From Periplaneta americana (taxonomy: Eukaryota > Arthropoda > Insecta > Blattodea > Blattidae): 64,000 nucleotides of DNA. The position numbers and the translations under genes are program-made. Below are positions 27,519-39,479 of the stretch, piece by piece. Under the pieces are notes generated by a model that was not told the origin of the DNA, searched no databases, and worked only from the letters and a program-made list of their open reading frames with translations. The DNA is taken from positions 100,939,001 through 101,003,000 of the forward strand of contig NC_091117.1 of assembly GCF_040183065.1 (NCBI RefSeq), given 5' to 3'. How positions within the stretch are numbered: position 1 is the first letter of the stretch; each line of letters begins with the position of its first letter.

Positions 27519-28790
27519 GTATGTTTATAATTTCCAGTTACTGTAATGTCATTTCTCTCCCTTTTTCCTCTTCTCTTTTTAATGTCTATTAACTTCTCTG
27601 GTTTTAATTCTTGTTCACTGTTATCTCTGTATAACCTCTAATTCCATCCACTATTTAGTGTTATCCTTTCCCAGAAAATGTTCAGATGACGAAGCTTCTC
27701 TGCTGTCAGTTTCTTTGCAACTCTTTTCAGAGTCCAAATTGTTATTGCTCCTATTCACTATGTTTTCATTTTTATTTCTAGCTTTGCTTTGACTACTTTC
27801 TGGGCTATAGTCTTCATTCAGCCATTCTTAAATTTGCTAGTAGTATCCATTTCGAACAAACTAGTCACATAAATGCAGGATGATAATCATAATTTAGATA
27901 AAAATTACAAATAGGTAAATAAAATCCTAATTCTGATTATTAATTATTAATAGAAATATAGGACAGTAACTTAATTGTAGTTGAGATAAAATTACAAATA
28001 AAAATCCTAATTCTGATCAATTGGCAGTGACTTCTTTTTTTTGTTGTTGCTGTTATAGAAATCAGACTATCACCCTCAGATAACACAATAATAAAAAATG
28101 CTTCAGTCCTACTTGATAAAGAAAGCTCATGTTAGTAGTTGCTCAGCATACAATTGTAATCCATACAAAGCTGATGCAAAATAAAATTGTTACCAATACA
28201 TTTCAGTGCAAACGAACACATTGAAAGTGTGCAGCATTTTGTTATAGGAAGATACACGAATTCCCCTGTGGTTGGTGGTGGTGGTTGTGTGATGATTCAA
28301 TAATAGATATGAATGGATTACTACTATATGCCATACAAACACTGGAGGGTTAAAGCATGTCTCATATATATAATTATATATAGACTTAGATTTAGTAAGA
28401 TGACCTCTACTTCATTCGTAATGGAAAAACTAGTATGAGTTCTTTCCTTGATGTTTGTTGCATGAACTATTACGAAATTTAATTTGTGAAAACTTTTCAG
28501 CTGTAAGAATTACACAATTGACTGTAAAGAAAATTGTGCATCATTACTGAACAAAAACAACATAGCAATCTGCAATGTTTGGTCATATAAGGTAACTATA
28601 GACAACTTTATGTGCCATCTTTATGATTTTAATACATAATTTTAAAAATTAATATATCTTAAGTAAGCTTTAAAATGACTGATAATTGAGTTATTTGCAT
28701 TTAACACTTCAGAAATGAGTACTTAAAAATAATGATGTTTCCGAAAATTGCAAAATCCTGAATCTGATGCCCATGAATATAACTGTGAGA
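27519..28790. other. 3' flank of the gene, non-coding
   Basis: Candidate polyadenylation signals (AATAAA) occur near 27920 and 28000, inside a short local duplication sharing AAATCCTAATTCTGAT (about 27915-27945 and 27995-28015). Nothing else is recognised. Confidence 0.45.
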
Positions 28791-28796
28791 TTGTCA

Positions 28797-28836
28797 TATT
28801 ATTACTATTACTACTACTACTACTACTACTACTACT

Positions 28837-28877
<41 letters not shown>
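28797..28877 (+). repeat. Compound (ACT)n/(ATT)n microsatellite
   Basis: Runs of ACT triplets followed by TAT/ATT triplets; short polypeptide frames across it are artefacts. Confidence 0.9.
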
Positions 28878-28878
<1 letters not shown>

Positions 28879-28890
28879 CATAAACTTGGT

Positions 28891-29150
28891 GTCGTCCACA
28901 TCTGTGGAGTAACGGTTAGTATATCTAGCCACAAAACCAGGTGGCCCGGGTTCGATTCCTGGTCGGGGTAAGTTACCTGGTTGAGGTTTTTTCCGGGGTT
29001 TTCCCTCAACCCAAATATGAGCAAATGCTGTGTAACTTTAGGTGCTGAACCCCGGACTCATTTCACCGGCATTATCATCTTCATCTCATTCAGACGCTAA
29101 ATAACCTAAGATGTTGATAAAGTGTCATAAAATAACCTACTAAATTAAAA
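28891..29150 (+). repeat. tRNA-derived SINE, family A, copy 1
   Basis: The 5' part is tRNA-like: a weak A box (GTGGAGTAACGGTTAG) and a perfect B box GGTTCGATTCC at 28949-28959, with the promoter-like spacing of RNA polymerase III genes. A family-specific body with TTTTCCGGGGTTTTCCCTC follows, and the end is rich in AAATAAATAAATAA. It matches the copy at 34.5 kb over its whole length. Confidence 0.85.
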
Positions 29151-29163
29151 AAATAAATAAATA

Positions 29164-29350
29164 AGCTTGGTGTCGGTGCAGTCGGCAGAGTGCTGGCCTT
29201 CTGTGCCCAAGGTTGTGAGTTGTGCTTAAATGCGACAGGCTCATGTCAGTAGATTTACTGATATGTAAAAGAACTTCTGTAGGACAAAATTCTGGCACAC
29301 CAGCAATGCTGATATAACCTTGGCAGTTGCAAGGATCGATAAATAAAACA
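29164..29350 (+). repeat. tRNA-derived SINE, family B, copy 1 (B box deleted)
   Basis: It starts GTCGGTGCAGTCGGCAGAGT (A box) and shares GCTCATGTCAGTAGATTTAC and the 3' part with the copy at 63.5 kb. Compared with that copy, about 31 bases covering the B box are missing, so this copy should not be transcribed by polymerase III. It directly abuts the tail of SINE A. Confidence 0.8.
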
Positions 29351-30285
29351 TAATTCAATTTAACATAAAATTAGTTGATATGCAATTTAAATTAGAAAGA
29401 AAACTGTGCATGTGTATGTTACAAATTTTGCAGATGACCTGATAGATTTTCTACCTACTGAACTGAGTTGAATACAGATTATAGCAGTGAAGCATCATTT
29501 AATACTGACTTCTCTGTTCTCTTGTATAGTTTGGATCACAGCACCATGTCATGCAGTAGAGGTTTCTACATGGTCAGCCGCAGAGTATCATGTGACATGA
29601 TGAAATGAACATATCTCCATGTTACTAATGTGTAATTAGTCAGTGAATCAAGTGAGTGGACCTGAGCCCATACAAAATGGATGTTTGTAAATGGATAATA
29701 CAACAGTGCTGGTGGCTGTGTGCTGTTTTGTACAAATAGACAAACATGCAAAATACAATTGTGCTTCTGTTTAACATAGTGTAGTTTGTATGTAATCACT
29801 ATCTGATTGGAATTACAGTGAAGCCTAAGTTTTTTTATATACTGTATATATATATACTAATGCCATCAGGTTGTTTTTTAACATTTCTGATATTCTCTTC
29901 TGGAAGGCTGATGATGTGATGGGATGACCACTTACAGTTGTGCATTTCTCTTATATTCATTTTTCATACAAGTTGTTTGGCTAAGTATCTAAATATGCAT
30001 CTCTGGTTACATTCAGTTTGTCTTAAAAAATGAGATGTACGTTTTTGGCACACATGCTGTTGTATTAAAATTGTAGATTTGAATAGTGTAAGGAAAAAGC
30101 TTACATATTCACTATTTGCTGATAATTTGGCCAAGATTGGTTTGCAGTAGCTTTGCAAAACGATCTTACCAGTATCTAATCTTTTCTTTTTTGCCTTATA
30201 ATAGGACATAAAATTATTAACTACAATTGTGTTTTATACAGCAGCACTACATTATTTCATAAGTGCTCAACTTACTCTTAAGACA
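29351..30285. other. Non-coding region
   Basis: No gene or named repeat is seen. AT-rich with a short TATATA run near 29845. Confidence 0.4.
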
Positions 30286-30289
30286 ACCA

Positions 30290-30370
30290 AGTTGGCTGAT
30301 AGAACAACAGACTGCAGACTAGAAGGACTCAAATTCAAGTTCAAGTGAAGGCAGAATTATTCACTCGTCA
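30290..30370 (+). repeat. Degenerate tRNA-like SINE head
   Basis: TTGGCTGATAGAACAACAGA followed by CAAATTCAAGTTCAAG resembles the A and B boxes of the SINE on the minus strand at 54.4-54.6 kb. Heavily diverged. Confidence 0.35.
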
Positions 30371-30633
30371 AAATTTTCCGAATATCTCTGCTATCCACTT
30401 GGCCTCCAACTTTGTAGGCTAAAGTTAACAAAGCATGGGAGCTCTTTCTTACTGCCTTCCATTTGCCTTAATGACACATGCACAGACATCTTTATATTTT
30501 GTCTTAAAGACATCTGACAGTTGGGGGACACACTCCATGGTCTTATGTTTCCTTAGTTATAACATACTCTTTTGTTCATTCTTGATTACACACTTCTAAC
30601 ACTTTTATATCATTAGTGATGTATAGGTATATT

Positions 30634-30960
30634 TGTTAAATAAACAACTTTTTAACTTCACTGTGTTATTATTGAAATGATGTTGGTAATTTTACCTGAA
30701 TAGTTTCGACATGATGTATTGTCATTTTCAGATTTCCTAGTGATGTCTTATGCTTGTTTCTGGTTCCGTCTTGATGTCCTACCAATCATAAACGCACCCT
30801 CACCTCTAACCACACACTTCCAACAAAACAACTAGAAACAAACCCAAGACCTCACTAGGAAAAAAGAAGATGAAAGATCACATTGAAACTAATCATAAAG
30901 GTAAAATTACCAACAGTATCAATAATAACACAAAAAGTTGTGTATTTAATAGATATACAA
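30634..30960. repeat. Fold-back inverted-repeat element
   Basis: The left arm (about 30634-30755) and the right arm (about 30825-30960) are inverted copies. They share ACAACTTTTT, GTGTTATTATTGA, GTTGGTAATTTTACCT, TCCTAGTGA and GTCTT in the same order when one is reverse-complemented. A central spacer of about 70 bases separates them. No coding sequence; probably a MITE or fold-back element. Confidence 0.65.
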
Positions 30961-33900
30961 ATCATTAATGTTATTTTGTTATTGTTTTCCTCTTTGAAGT
31001 TTTTTAAAAATAACTTAGGTTTCATTGATTAATGTTCCAGTGTGAGATTTAAACAATTTTCTTGTAAACGATTATACAGTCCATACTGATAGATGAAACT
31101 CTATGGGTAGTAACAAATAAATATGGTCACCTACTGATTGATCTTTGCATTTTTTAAATATGTAAGATGTTATCACTGGGTAACGGCATTTGAAGTTATC
31201 TCAAGGGACATGAAATTTAAGAACCGTCCCCTTATTTTGTCATCCTATGGCATACAAGTATATTTTATGTTATATAATGTATTTTGTATTTAACTGAATG
31301 TATCACTTCGCTATAAAAATGTACAGTCAGTCACATAAATGGAAATCTTGAGTTTTAATTTTATCATTAATAGATAACTTTGTGTAAAATTAGGATTTCT
31401 ATTGCACAGTTTACTTTTCTTACTGCCAAGCACACTTACCTTCATTGGAAATAAATACGTTTTTGTAGGAAATAAATAAAAACAAAGATTGAGTTATGAA
31501 TATTCCATTACTAAACTAGTACAAAGTATAAAAAAGTATTGATTTTTTTAAACAACTCTTTTGAAATGGTAGCAAGATAAATAATCGGAATTTGATGAGT
31601 TGTGCACTGCTGTTGCATATGCATTATGCAAATGTATTTTCCGTCAAAATACAAAGGTGTTTGTTTTTAGATCTCTGTGTTTCTTGCTATAGGATGGTTT
31701 TATACTTTACTTCAGTTGTTAAACACACTATATTATATGTATTTTTAATAGTTATTGTTGTGTGATGTTTCACAACAGTTTGCACAGATTAATAACGTCA
31801 TTGCTATACTTTCATTCAGTTCTAGAGTGAACTTTTTTCTCCTCTTACCATCGTGTTGCTGCTCCTCTTGCTGTTGTACTTGGCCCTAGTCCTATTCTAA
31901 ATTGAATACCTTCTCCTATATCATCCTTTGTGATCTAGTGACTACTATGCTTTCAGTTTGATCTGAGGCTCAAACCAAACCTGGAGCAATTGAGTTTATG
32001 GGCAGAAATATTTCTCACGTCTTCCTTGAGAAGGAAAGTAAAGAAAGCCTATGCGATCTTACAGCACATAAGAAGAAAGGGGGAGGGTCCAGGAAAACTT
32101 TACCATCCATTTGACATCTATATCAAAATTTAATTCTGTTAATCATAATTTTAACAGGTAATATAAATGTTAAATAAATTGACTTCACTCTGCCTGCTAG
32201 CATAAGTCAGGATATAATGACCATACCTAGAGGAATTTGAAATCATCCATCCATATTTCTTTATATTAAAGTGAAATGAATGTACTTTATAAGGTGCACT
32301 ACAGGTAGAGCTCGTTATATGCAGAATATACGTTTTTGAAAACTGCTGTGTATACCAAATTCGTGTAAATCAGGATGGACATTTAATCAAAATTAATAGG
32401 TTAAAATATTGGATTATGAATGAAAAAAATGAAGTACGGCATTAAACAAGGTGCTTTTTAATGTACATAAATGATAAAAATAACATACAATACAGTACAG
32501 AAAAATATAAAAAAAAATGTTTTCACTTACATATCGTTATCATTAAATGTGAAGCACAGGAACACCATTTCATATTTTCAATTAAGAAACACGCCAAACG
32601 AATTATCTTTGCACCAAAAAACGGATGCTCCCTGGACCATATCGTATTTTATAATTGTTTGAATGCTACAAATCAGAAGTCTTGCTAAACATGTTATTGG
32701 TGAAGCACTACGAAATGCCACTGAATGAATATTTCACACTTTTATCACTACCAATGTTGCACTATAAACCAATTTTCGGCTATCTAATATAAAAGACTGC
32801 CTACAAATATTTGGTAAGTTTCAGAGAAAATACACAAATTCAATCTTCTAACACGATTTTTTTGTTTTTAAATTAAGTAATTTGCTGGGAGACATCGTTA
32901 GATATAGGCCACTCTTACACTAAACCTGGAGTAATTTAAGCTTATTAATCAAATAATATGATTCTACTTACTGTTTTTCTTATATGCTCACCTGTATGTA
33001 ATTTCTATTTTATACATATTTCATTATTATTTTCCATCCAAAGATCATTAAGAACGCTGAATATTACTTCATATCTCCTATCTTTCTTCAAATAGTGTTT
33101 ATATGCCATGTTAATTTTCATTTGTTCTCATAAGTTAAAAATGATGCACATTGGGAGCAACATATAAGGGCATAGACATTTTTAGCACCGGCTTCCGGTG
33201 GATGATCAGCGTTTTTCGTATTCATAAACCAGTGTTAGTGATAGGATATGATTTGAATTCTGTACTAGTAACCAGTGGATAGCCGGGGCTAGCTTAGTAC
33301 GCTCGTAGCGCGTGCTGCGAAATGTCTGTGAATAGCACCCTAAGAGATTATTTTCCTACACAATCCACTCTATATTCACGTTGTTTTGAAATGATTAATC
33401 GAAGATGGTTTGCTTATTGTTTATTACACGCACATTTGTATGTAATTTCTATTCCATACGTTTTTTTTTTCTATCCCAAGATCATTAAGAATGGTGAATA
33501 ATATTCCTGCTTGTTTCCTGTATTTCTTAAAATAATGTTATGTGGCATGTTAGTTTTTATTTGTCGTTATTTACGTAAAAATGATGCGCCAAAAATAAAA
33601 AATAATAATTATTTCGTACTCACTCCACATCCTATATATTCACATTTGTTTTTCAGTGATTTATTAAAGAATGTACCGGTATTTGAAAGACTAATAATTT
33701 AGAAACATGTTACATAAATCATCCTTGTGCCAAAAGAGAATGCTCCCTGGACGAAATTGTCGTATTTTGCAGTGGTCGTCAGTACTCTCTGAAATGGGTA
33801 ATATAATATAATATAATTATGTTGTACGTAGCAAGATCGATTATTCAATTGATAGAATATTTTATGAGGTTGTCATGACTGAAATATCTATTGTCAATTG

Positions 33901-34010
33901 CTTTTATTTGTCAGAAGGCCTTGACTAACGGGTATATAAGGACTGGCGCTCTTAGGGGTGGAGGTCGGGGTTTGGGATGGCCCACAAGCAACAAGTTATA
34001 CTAAATATGT
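30961..34010. other. Non-coding; diverged direct repeats
   Basis: Segments near 32990-33130 and 33420-33590 are diverged copies (shared TGTATGTAATTTCTATT and AAGATCATTAAGAA). Segments near 32590-32640 and 33715-33770 also match (GGATGCTCCCTGGAC and GAATGCTCCCTGGAC). This suggests two copies of one unnamed repeat in direct orientation. No gene is recognised. Confidence 0.45.
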
Positions 34011-34496
34011 TTAGGATTGGTGTAAAACTGGCCTATGTCTCTCACCCGAAATGGCGTGCCTGTGTTTCACAATTATCTCTTTATCTTTATGGTCGTCAAC
34101 ATCAGAAGAATCTGTTGCAGTTGCAGTCAGATTTTCTTCTTTTGCAATTAAGGTAGAACCGATAGAATTCCCAGGTGACACCACTCTCATAGCAGAAGTT
34201 GGGTTCTTACTGGATGCAGAACTGTCATTTGAGATGCCATACTGTTTTGTTTGTAACATTTCACCACATGTTTATCTTCTCTCTTCACTTGAGAATATTC
34301 ACTACCTAGCATACATTTTTTTTTTGTCTATATAAGTAAAACAATGTGTTGTGCTATGTCTGTTATCTTGTACCACCAATATCATTTTTCACTCAATCTT
34401 TTGAAACTGCCTTAAAAGCTTCAGACACCCACTCACTATTCATGCATTGTGGTGTGATTTCTTTCCATGAGTCTCATTATTCCAATCACCATATGA

Positions 34497-34750
34497 ATGG
34501 CCCACACCTGTGGAATAACGTTTAGCGCATCTAGCCGCGAAACCAGGTGGCCCGGGTTCGATTCCCGGTCGGGGCAAGTTACCTGGTTGAGGTTTTTTTC
34601 CGGGGTTTTCCCTCAACCCAATATGAGCAAATGCTGGGTAAGTTTCGGTGTTGGACCCCGGACTCATTTCACCGGCATTATCACCTTCACCTCATTCAGA
34701 CACTAAATAACCTGAGATGTTGATAAAGCGTCGTAAAATAACCTACTAAC
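34497..34750 (+). repeat. tRNA-derived SINE, family A, copy 2
   Basis: Same family as the copy at 28.9 kb, with perfect B box GGTTCGATTCC at 34555-34565 and A-box-like GTGGAATAACGTTTAGCGC. It keeps more CpG dinucleotides (for example TAGCCGCGAAACC) than copy 1, so it is probably younger. It lies at the 3' edge of the pogo relic. Confidence 0.85.
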
Positions 34751-34779
34751 TACTACAACCATATGAATGCCACTGATGT

Positions 34780-36186
34780 CAGAAATACTTGATAGTGAAT
34801 CTGTTGTTGGCATTACCCTATTCAATAAGCTTTGAAGAAGTCCGCCCTGATTCATAAGTTGGAGGTTGGAAGTGGTGTTTGTAGGAAGAAATACAACTTG
34901 AATATTTTTCTACGAAAGTGCAGAATGATAGGTTTCCTGGCATCAGAACTGACATTGGAAGTATGATTTCCTACATTTTTCCGCACTCTACAGTCTTCTC
35001 TCCTAAATGAAATATGAAATACTTCACATTTATATGAAGAACAGAGAATTAGAATAGATTATCCACCAATCACGTCTGGTGGTATGCCCATAAACTTGTC
35101 ATCTTCCTTCTCATCTTCAAAATCCATAATTCAGAATGGCTTAAATATTGAAATGTTGAGCATACAAAATTTCGTCCAAACTGAATAGTTTATATCAACA
35201 ATTGATTCCTACTAGTATCTTGGCAACAAACCTGATGATTAGATGAAAACGCATTTTAACTTTTTTTTTTTTTAAATATTTTCAATTGTAATTATTTACA
35301 TTATTTATAATATTTTCGTAGAAAAAATAGTGCGTAACACATTTGTGGGAAGAGCTATTGCAAAAGTCGTATGATTGGAGCACTCACTTGTGCTTGCTCT
35401 CCACATTTTATACTCGTTTTGCAGTGAAGCCCTTCCCGCACTAGTATTACAATATACTGTTTTAATTTAGCAGTAAGAGGAAAGTGACTTGAAACACTGT
35501 AAAGAAGGATGAGAATCACGAAAGGAATGTGTTCTTTCCCTTAGTATGCCTTCAAATTTTTAGTTCTCTTGTAAAATAGTAAATGTACAGCTGCCTTTCA
35601 TTTCCAAAATAGACCAGTTTCGTCAAGATTAAAATCTTGTGTAGTTGTGTATTTTCCATTAGTGATTTTCTTAAATGCAATTTGTGAAAATTCCTCCAAT
35701 GCAATATGATAAGCGGCTGCTCTCTCCCCTGTCATTCTTATATTGTGGACACCAAAACTTTGCTTGAAGCAATCTAACCAACCTGGACTGGTTGAGAAAG
35801 CCTTCATTATCTTCCGTCAGGTCTGCATATAGTTTTCTTGCTTTCGTCTGAACTACAGTTCCAACAAGAGACATGTTACTGCTCCTTATGGTGTTCAATC
35901 CAGTGACTTCACGTATTCTCCGTTTTTTTCCATTGCCTCTGACAGAGATTTAATCATTCTAGTAACACTTAGGTTTATCAGTGATTGAGCATTTCTACAA
36001 ATTGGTTGTGTTTTGTTGCGAATAGTTCTTATTGTAGACTCACTGACTCCCATTGCATGCTGAATGCCCGTGTTATGTTCCCTTTATCTTATCAGTCTGT
36101 AACTTCCAACTTCATCTCTAATGAGTGGGATTCTTTCTAACGTTTTTTTCACTTCGTTATTCACACTTATACGTTTCTCTGACATT
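34780..36186 (-). pseudogene. pogo/Tigger-like transposase, decayed
   Basis: The minus strand starts with MSEKRISVNNEVKKTLER and a helix-turn-helix region (GVSESTIRTIRN) typical of the N terminus. It continues with a CENP-B-like block ending GWLDCFKQSFGVHNIRMTGE and NLDETGLFWK (first Asp of the DDE domain, near 35610), and later VVFLPTNTTSNLQLMNQGG (near 34840-34905), equal to the usual PPNTTSLIQPMDQG block. Stops and frameshifts separate the parts. The C-terminal tail is not recognised beyond the SINE. Confidence 0.75.
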
Positions 36187-36769
36187 TTAATTGTTATAAC
36201 AACACAACTGACCTTACAGCAATAAGCTTTCAAGTAATACTGCGTCGTCCTATTAGAAACCAAGTGGTAAGGTCACTGTACAGGAAGATGTGCATTATAG
36301 TTACACATCCACAACAGAGTTGTATGTACAGATGGGTTTGTAGCAGTAGAAACTCTCAACATTTGTACAGTACAGCAAATATTTTGACATTTTGAAACTT
36401 CACAAATAAACTGCATATATATGAAATTGTAGATACCGTGTGTATGTTGGGATTGATCTGTACTACATCACATCTAGAGAGGTAATAAATTTTTGGTAAC
36501 TCTATTATGAGCAACATTTCACTTAACCTTTTCTGTAGTTACAGATAAAAGTTGTTCGACCTCATTTAAGCGCACTTAGTTTATATCCTTGCAATATTAA
36601 TCGATGTTGGTTGAATTTCTAGGACTGACATATTGTCTATGATGCTATCCCATCATACAGGGAGATAATTGTACTGCGGGTCTCCACTCCGCGGTTCGTG
36701 CGGCCTTCGTCTGTTATTGCGATGCGGCATTTGCCAGTTAAATTTAAAACATATTCACGTTTAAAAAAA

Positions 36770-37745
36770 AAAAGGAAGTGTGCATACCTTTATTTACATC
36801 CTGACCTCGAAATGGCCACTATCCATTGCTATAATGCCTGATGTCTGAATATGTTCCTGGAAACCCCTTGCAACTCCTGAAGTGAGATGTTATGAATTGC
36901 TGTAGTGATTTTATTCTTCAATTCGTCTATTGTGTGAGGATTATTTTCATACACTTTGTCTTTAAGAGTTCCCACTTGTCTTTAAGAGTTCCCCACAGAT
37001 AGAAATCATTTCAGGGAATCTAGGGGACCATAAATTTCTACTCACTATTCGATCGTCGAATACTCTACTGATCTCAATCATTGAATTATCTGCCATATGT
37101 GCAGTTGCGTTATCTTGCATAAAGTATGCGTGATCACATTCGTCTTCTGTTAGTTTGGCAAAAAGTGGAGTTAATATTAATGGTACATATCTCTTGGAGT
37201 TATTGTGTCCTGAAAGAAATATGGCTTGATAATTCGGTGTTATTCATAGCACACCACACTCCGATTTTTGAGTCATGAAACAGGGTGTGGAATGTTTCGA
37301 CACTCCAAAAACGACAGTTTTGACTCTTAAGATACCCACTGAGGTGAAACCAAGCTTCGTTGATGTAGAAAATCAACAAGGGATCGATTGTTCCTTCATG
37401 AATGACCTGCTGAAACCACCTACAATAATTAATTCTCAAATCAAAGTCTAGTTGTGTTAGTCTATTAGCAACATGAAATTTATAGGGTTTCAATTTAAGA
37501 AATTTTGTGGCATTACGAGCAGAAGATTTTGACACACCAACCTGTTGGGTCAAGCACTTTAAAGACTTTCTTGGACTAGCCTCTAAACAAGCACCGATTT
37601 CATCTAATTTCTCTTCCATTAACATGTGTCGTTTTTTCTCAACTTTATCGAAAAGTGACCCTGTTGTTTGTAATTTATTCACTAATCTGTATATTGTTGT
37701 CTTAGATTTAACAGGGGTGTTTGGGAATTGTCTATAGAATAATCG
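36770..37745 (-). pseudogene. mariner/Tc3-type transposase, decayed
   Basis: Open from 37682 to 37200 with SLFDKVEKKRHMLMEEKLDE (linker of the paired helix-turn-helix region), SPRKSLKCLTQQVGVSKSSA, PYKFHVANRLTQLDFDLRI, FYINEAWFHLSGYLKSQN (the first-Asp position reads N) and FHDSKIGVWCAMN. Beyond 37200 the minus strand still shows LKDKVYENNPHTIDELKNKI, the usual C-terminal block, but the DPD/DPE region is degraded. No terminal repeats were identified. Confidence 0.8.
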
Positions 37746-38437
37746 CTGGCTATTTCTCTACTTAGGGTTCTTAATAAACTTGAAACAAATAAATACCCTT
37801 TCTTCTTAAAACAAACACAAATAAGTAAATTCTTATTACACTTTATACCCAATACTTGTAAGTTATTATACTGTATTATGCAACACGACACAAATCAAAC
37901 TATCACGCACAGACTCTGGCTCTCAGCTACACAGATTTAGATAAGCAGTGGGAGAGAGAGCACAGGTTAGGAGCGGGGCATAGTGAGCAGTAGCTTATCA
38001 CTGTCGGTCTTGCATTTCATACCCGCTCCTTTCCACAGCTTAATAACCTCCCATTATTATGGTCTCGTCCGCACACAACACAGTTCTTTTGGTTGGATGC
38101 ATGTCTACCATATTGCATTGTTTATAGATGCATTTGTACACAAAGTTTATTGCGTGTATTTGAATATAAAATTGTATGTTACTGAGATTAAAATGGATTT
38201 CCGAAAATGTTAAAGGTTAAATGACCCTTCACGCTGTTGATAGTTCCTCATAATCAATATCATGTAAGTGACACATTCTTTCCTTTGCATTTGTGAAACA
38301 ATTTAACCTATGTACAAAATGAACTGTCCGTAGCCATCTTCCAGATCTTTTGGTTCACAAATTTATAGCTGTGTTGTAATTATGCTCAGGCTAAGTAACT
38401 GCTGCTATTGAAAGAAGTGCCTGTTCACCTTCACATT

Positions 38438-39471
38438 GTCACGCTCTGATCTCCTTTGTCTCCCTCTGGCTGTTTGTCGAGGTGGAGAAAGGTAAACAGG
38501 ATGACGGCGGACAAGAGGACTGAAGTTTTAGGGCAGGGGGTGATGTGATGTGATGTGATTATAAAGAGAGAGTTGATTGTTATAAGATAACAGTTACTTT
38601 ATTAAGAAAATGTTTGATATTCTCCCCTAGTTCTCAACATAGGGGTAACATGAGTCCCGCAGTAAAAATTTGTAATCTAGAAACTCGTCCTGAGACGTTG
38701 TTGTGGGGAGGGTTACAACAATAGTGAGGTAGCACTAAGACTACAGGGAGAGGGGTAATGGCAGTGCCTGAGTAGGAGAGCATCCAGCTTGCTTGGATGG
38801 AATGATGTGGGGGCAGGAGAATGAGAGAGAGATGATGGAATCTGGGTTCGAGGTTAGTTCTCACAATCAAGGGATCAAACAAGCCTTAGCTTCCGACTCT
38901 TCCGACAAGTTTCTCAGTGTCGAGGAATCAATAAGCCATAGCTCGTGACTCCTACACCAGGAGCAGGGAAATGATAGACTCTGTTATTGAGAAATGAGCG
39001 TGCATAGCATCGTGACTTTCTGACCTCAGAGGGCTTTGAAAGAAAGACCGGGGTTAAGTAAACTGGGATGAAGTGGGGAATCTGTAGAGTATTGAGGTGA
39101 CAAGTGACTCGGTCCAGAGGCTGAGGGCTTCTGCTGATTTTCCTCTGACAACTGGCTTTTATATGCCTCAGCAGGTGTGCGTGATGTCATATTGGACTGG
39201 AATTCTGGGGATGTGCCAGGCAGGAGAGAGAAGGATCTTTCCTTTGCCTTCCATTAAGTGTACCTGTACCTATGCGAGTTTGCTTAAGAATAACTGGGTC
39301 TGAGGTCTGCATTGCTGTGTGCTGTCTCCCTGCAAGAAACACGTGATAACCAGTCGGGTAACACCAGCATCCCCTTTCTCAAGTAAAGAAAGGTGGGGGT
39401 AAGAACTGGCTGGCTGCTCCATAGACTGTTAGGGAATTCGAGGAAAGAGCGCAAAAAATAGAGACACAACA
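38438..39471 (-). mobile_element. LTR-like sequence (possible solo LTR)
   Basis: On the minus strand there is a TATA box (CATATAAAAGCC near 39160), then a GC-richer transcribed-looking region, then AATAAAGTAACTG near 38605, and an end in GAGCGTGACA at 38438. The segment begins TGTTGTGTCTC at 39471. Promoter followed by poly-A signal within 1 kb, with TG/CA ends, fits an LTR. No convincing target duplication or internal region is present. Confidence 0.4.
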
Positions 39472-39479
39472 TTTATCCT

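Noticed and set aside
28723-29024. Minus-strand Asn/Ser/Ile-rich frames
   Set aside because: They translate the ACT/ATT microsatellite and the SINE.
34011-34259. 82-codon minus-strand frame as the C-terminal part of the pogo relic
   Set aside because: Position fits, but the residues show no match to the known tail, so I did not join it to the element.
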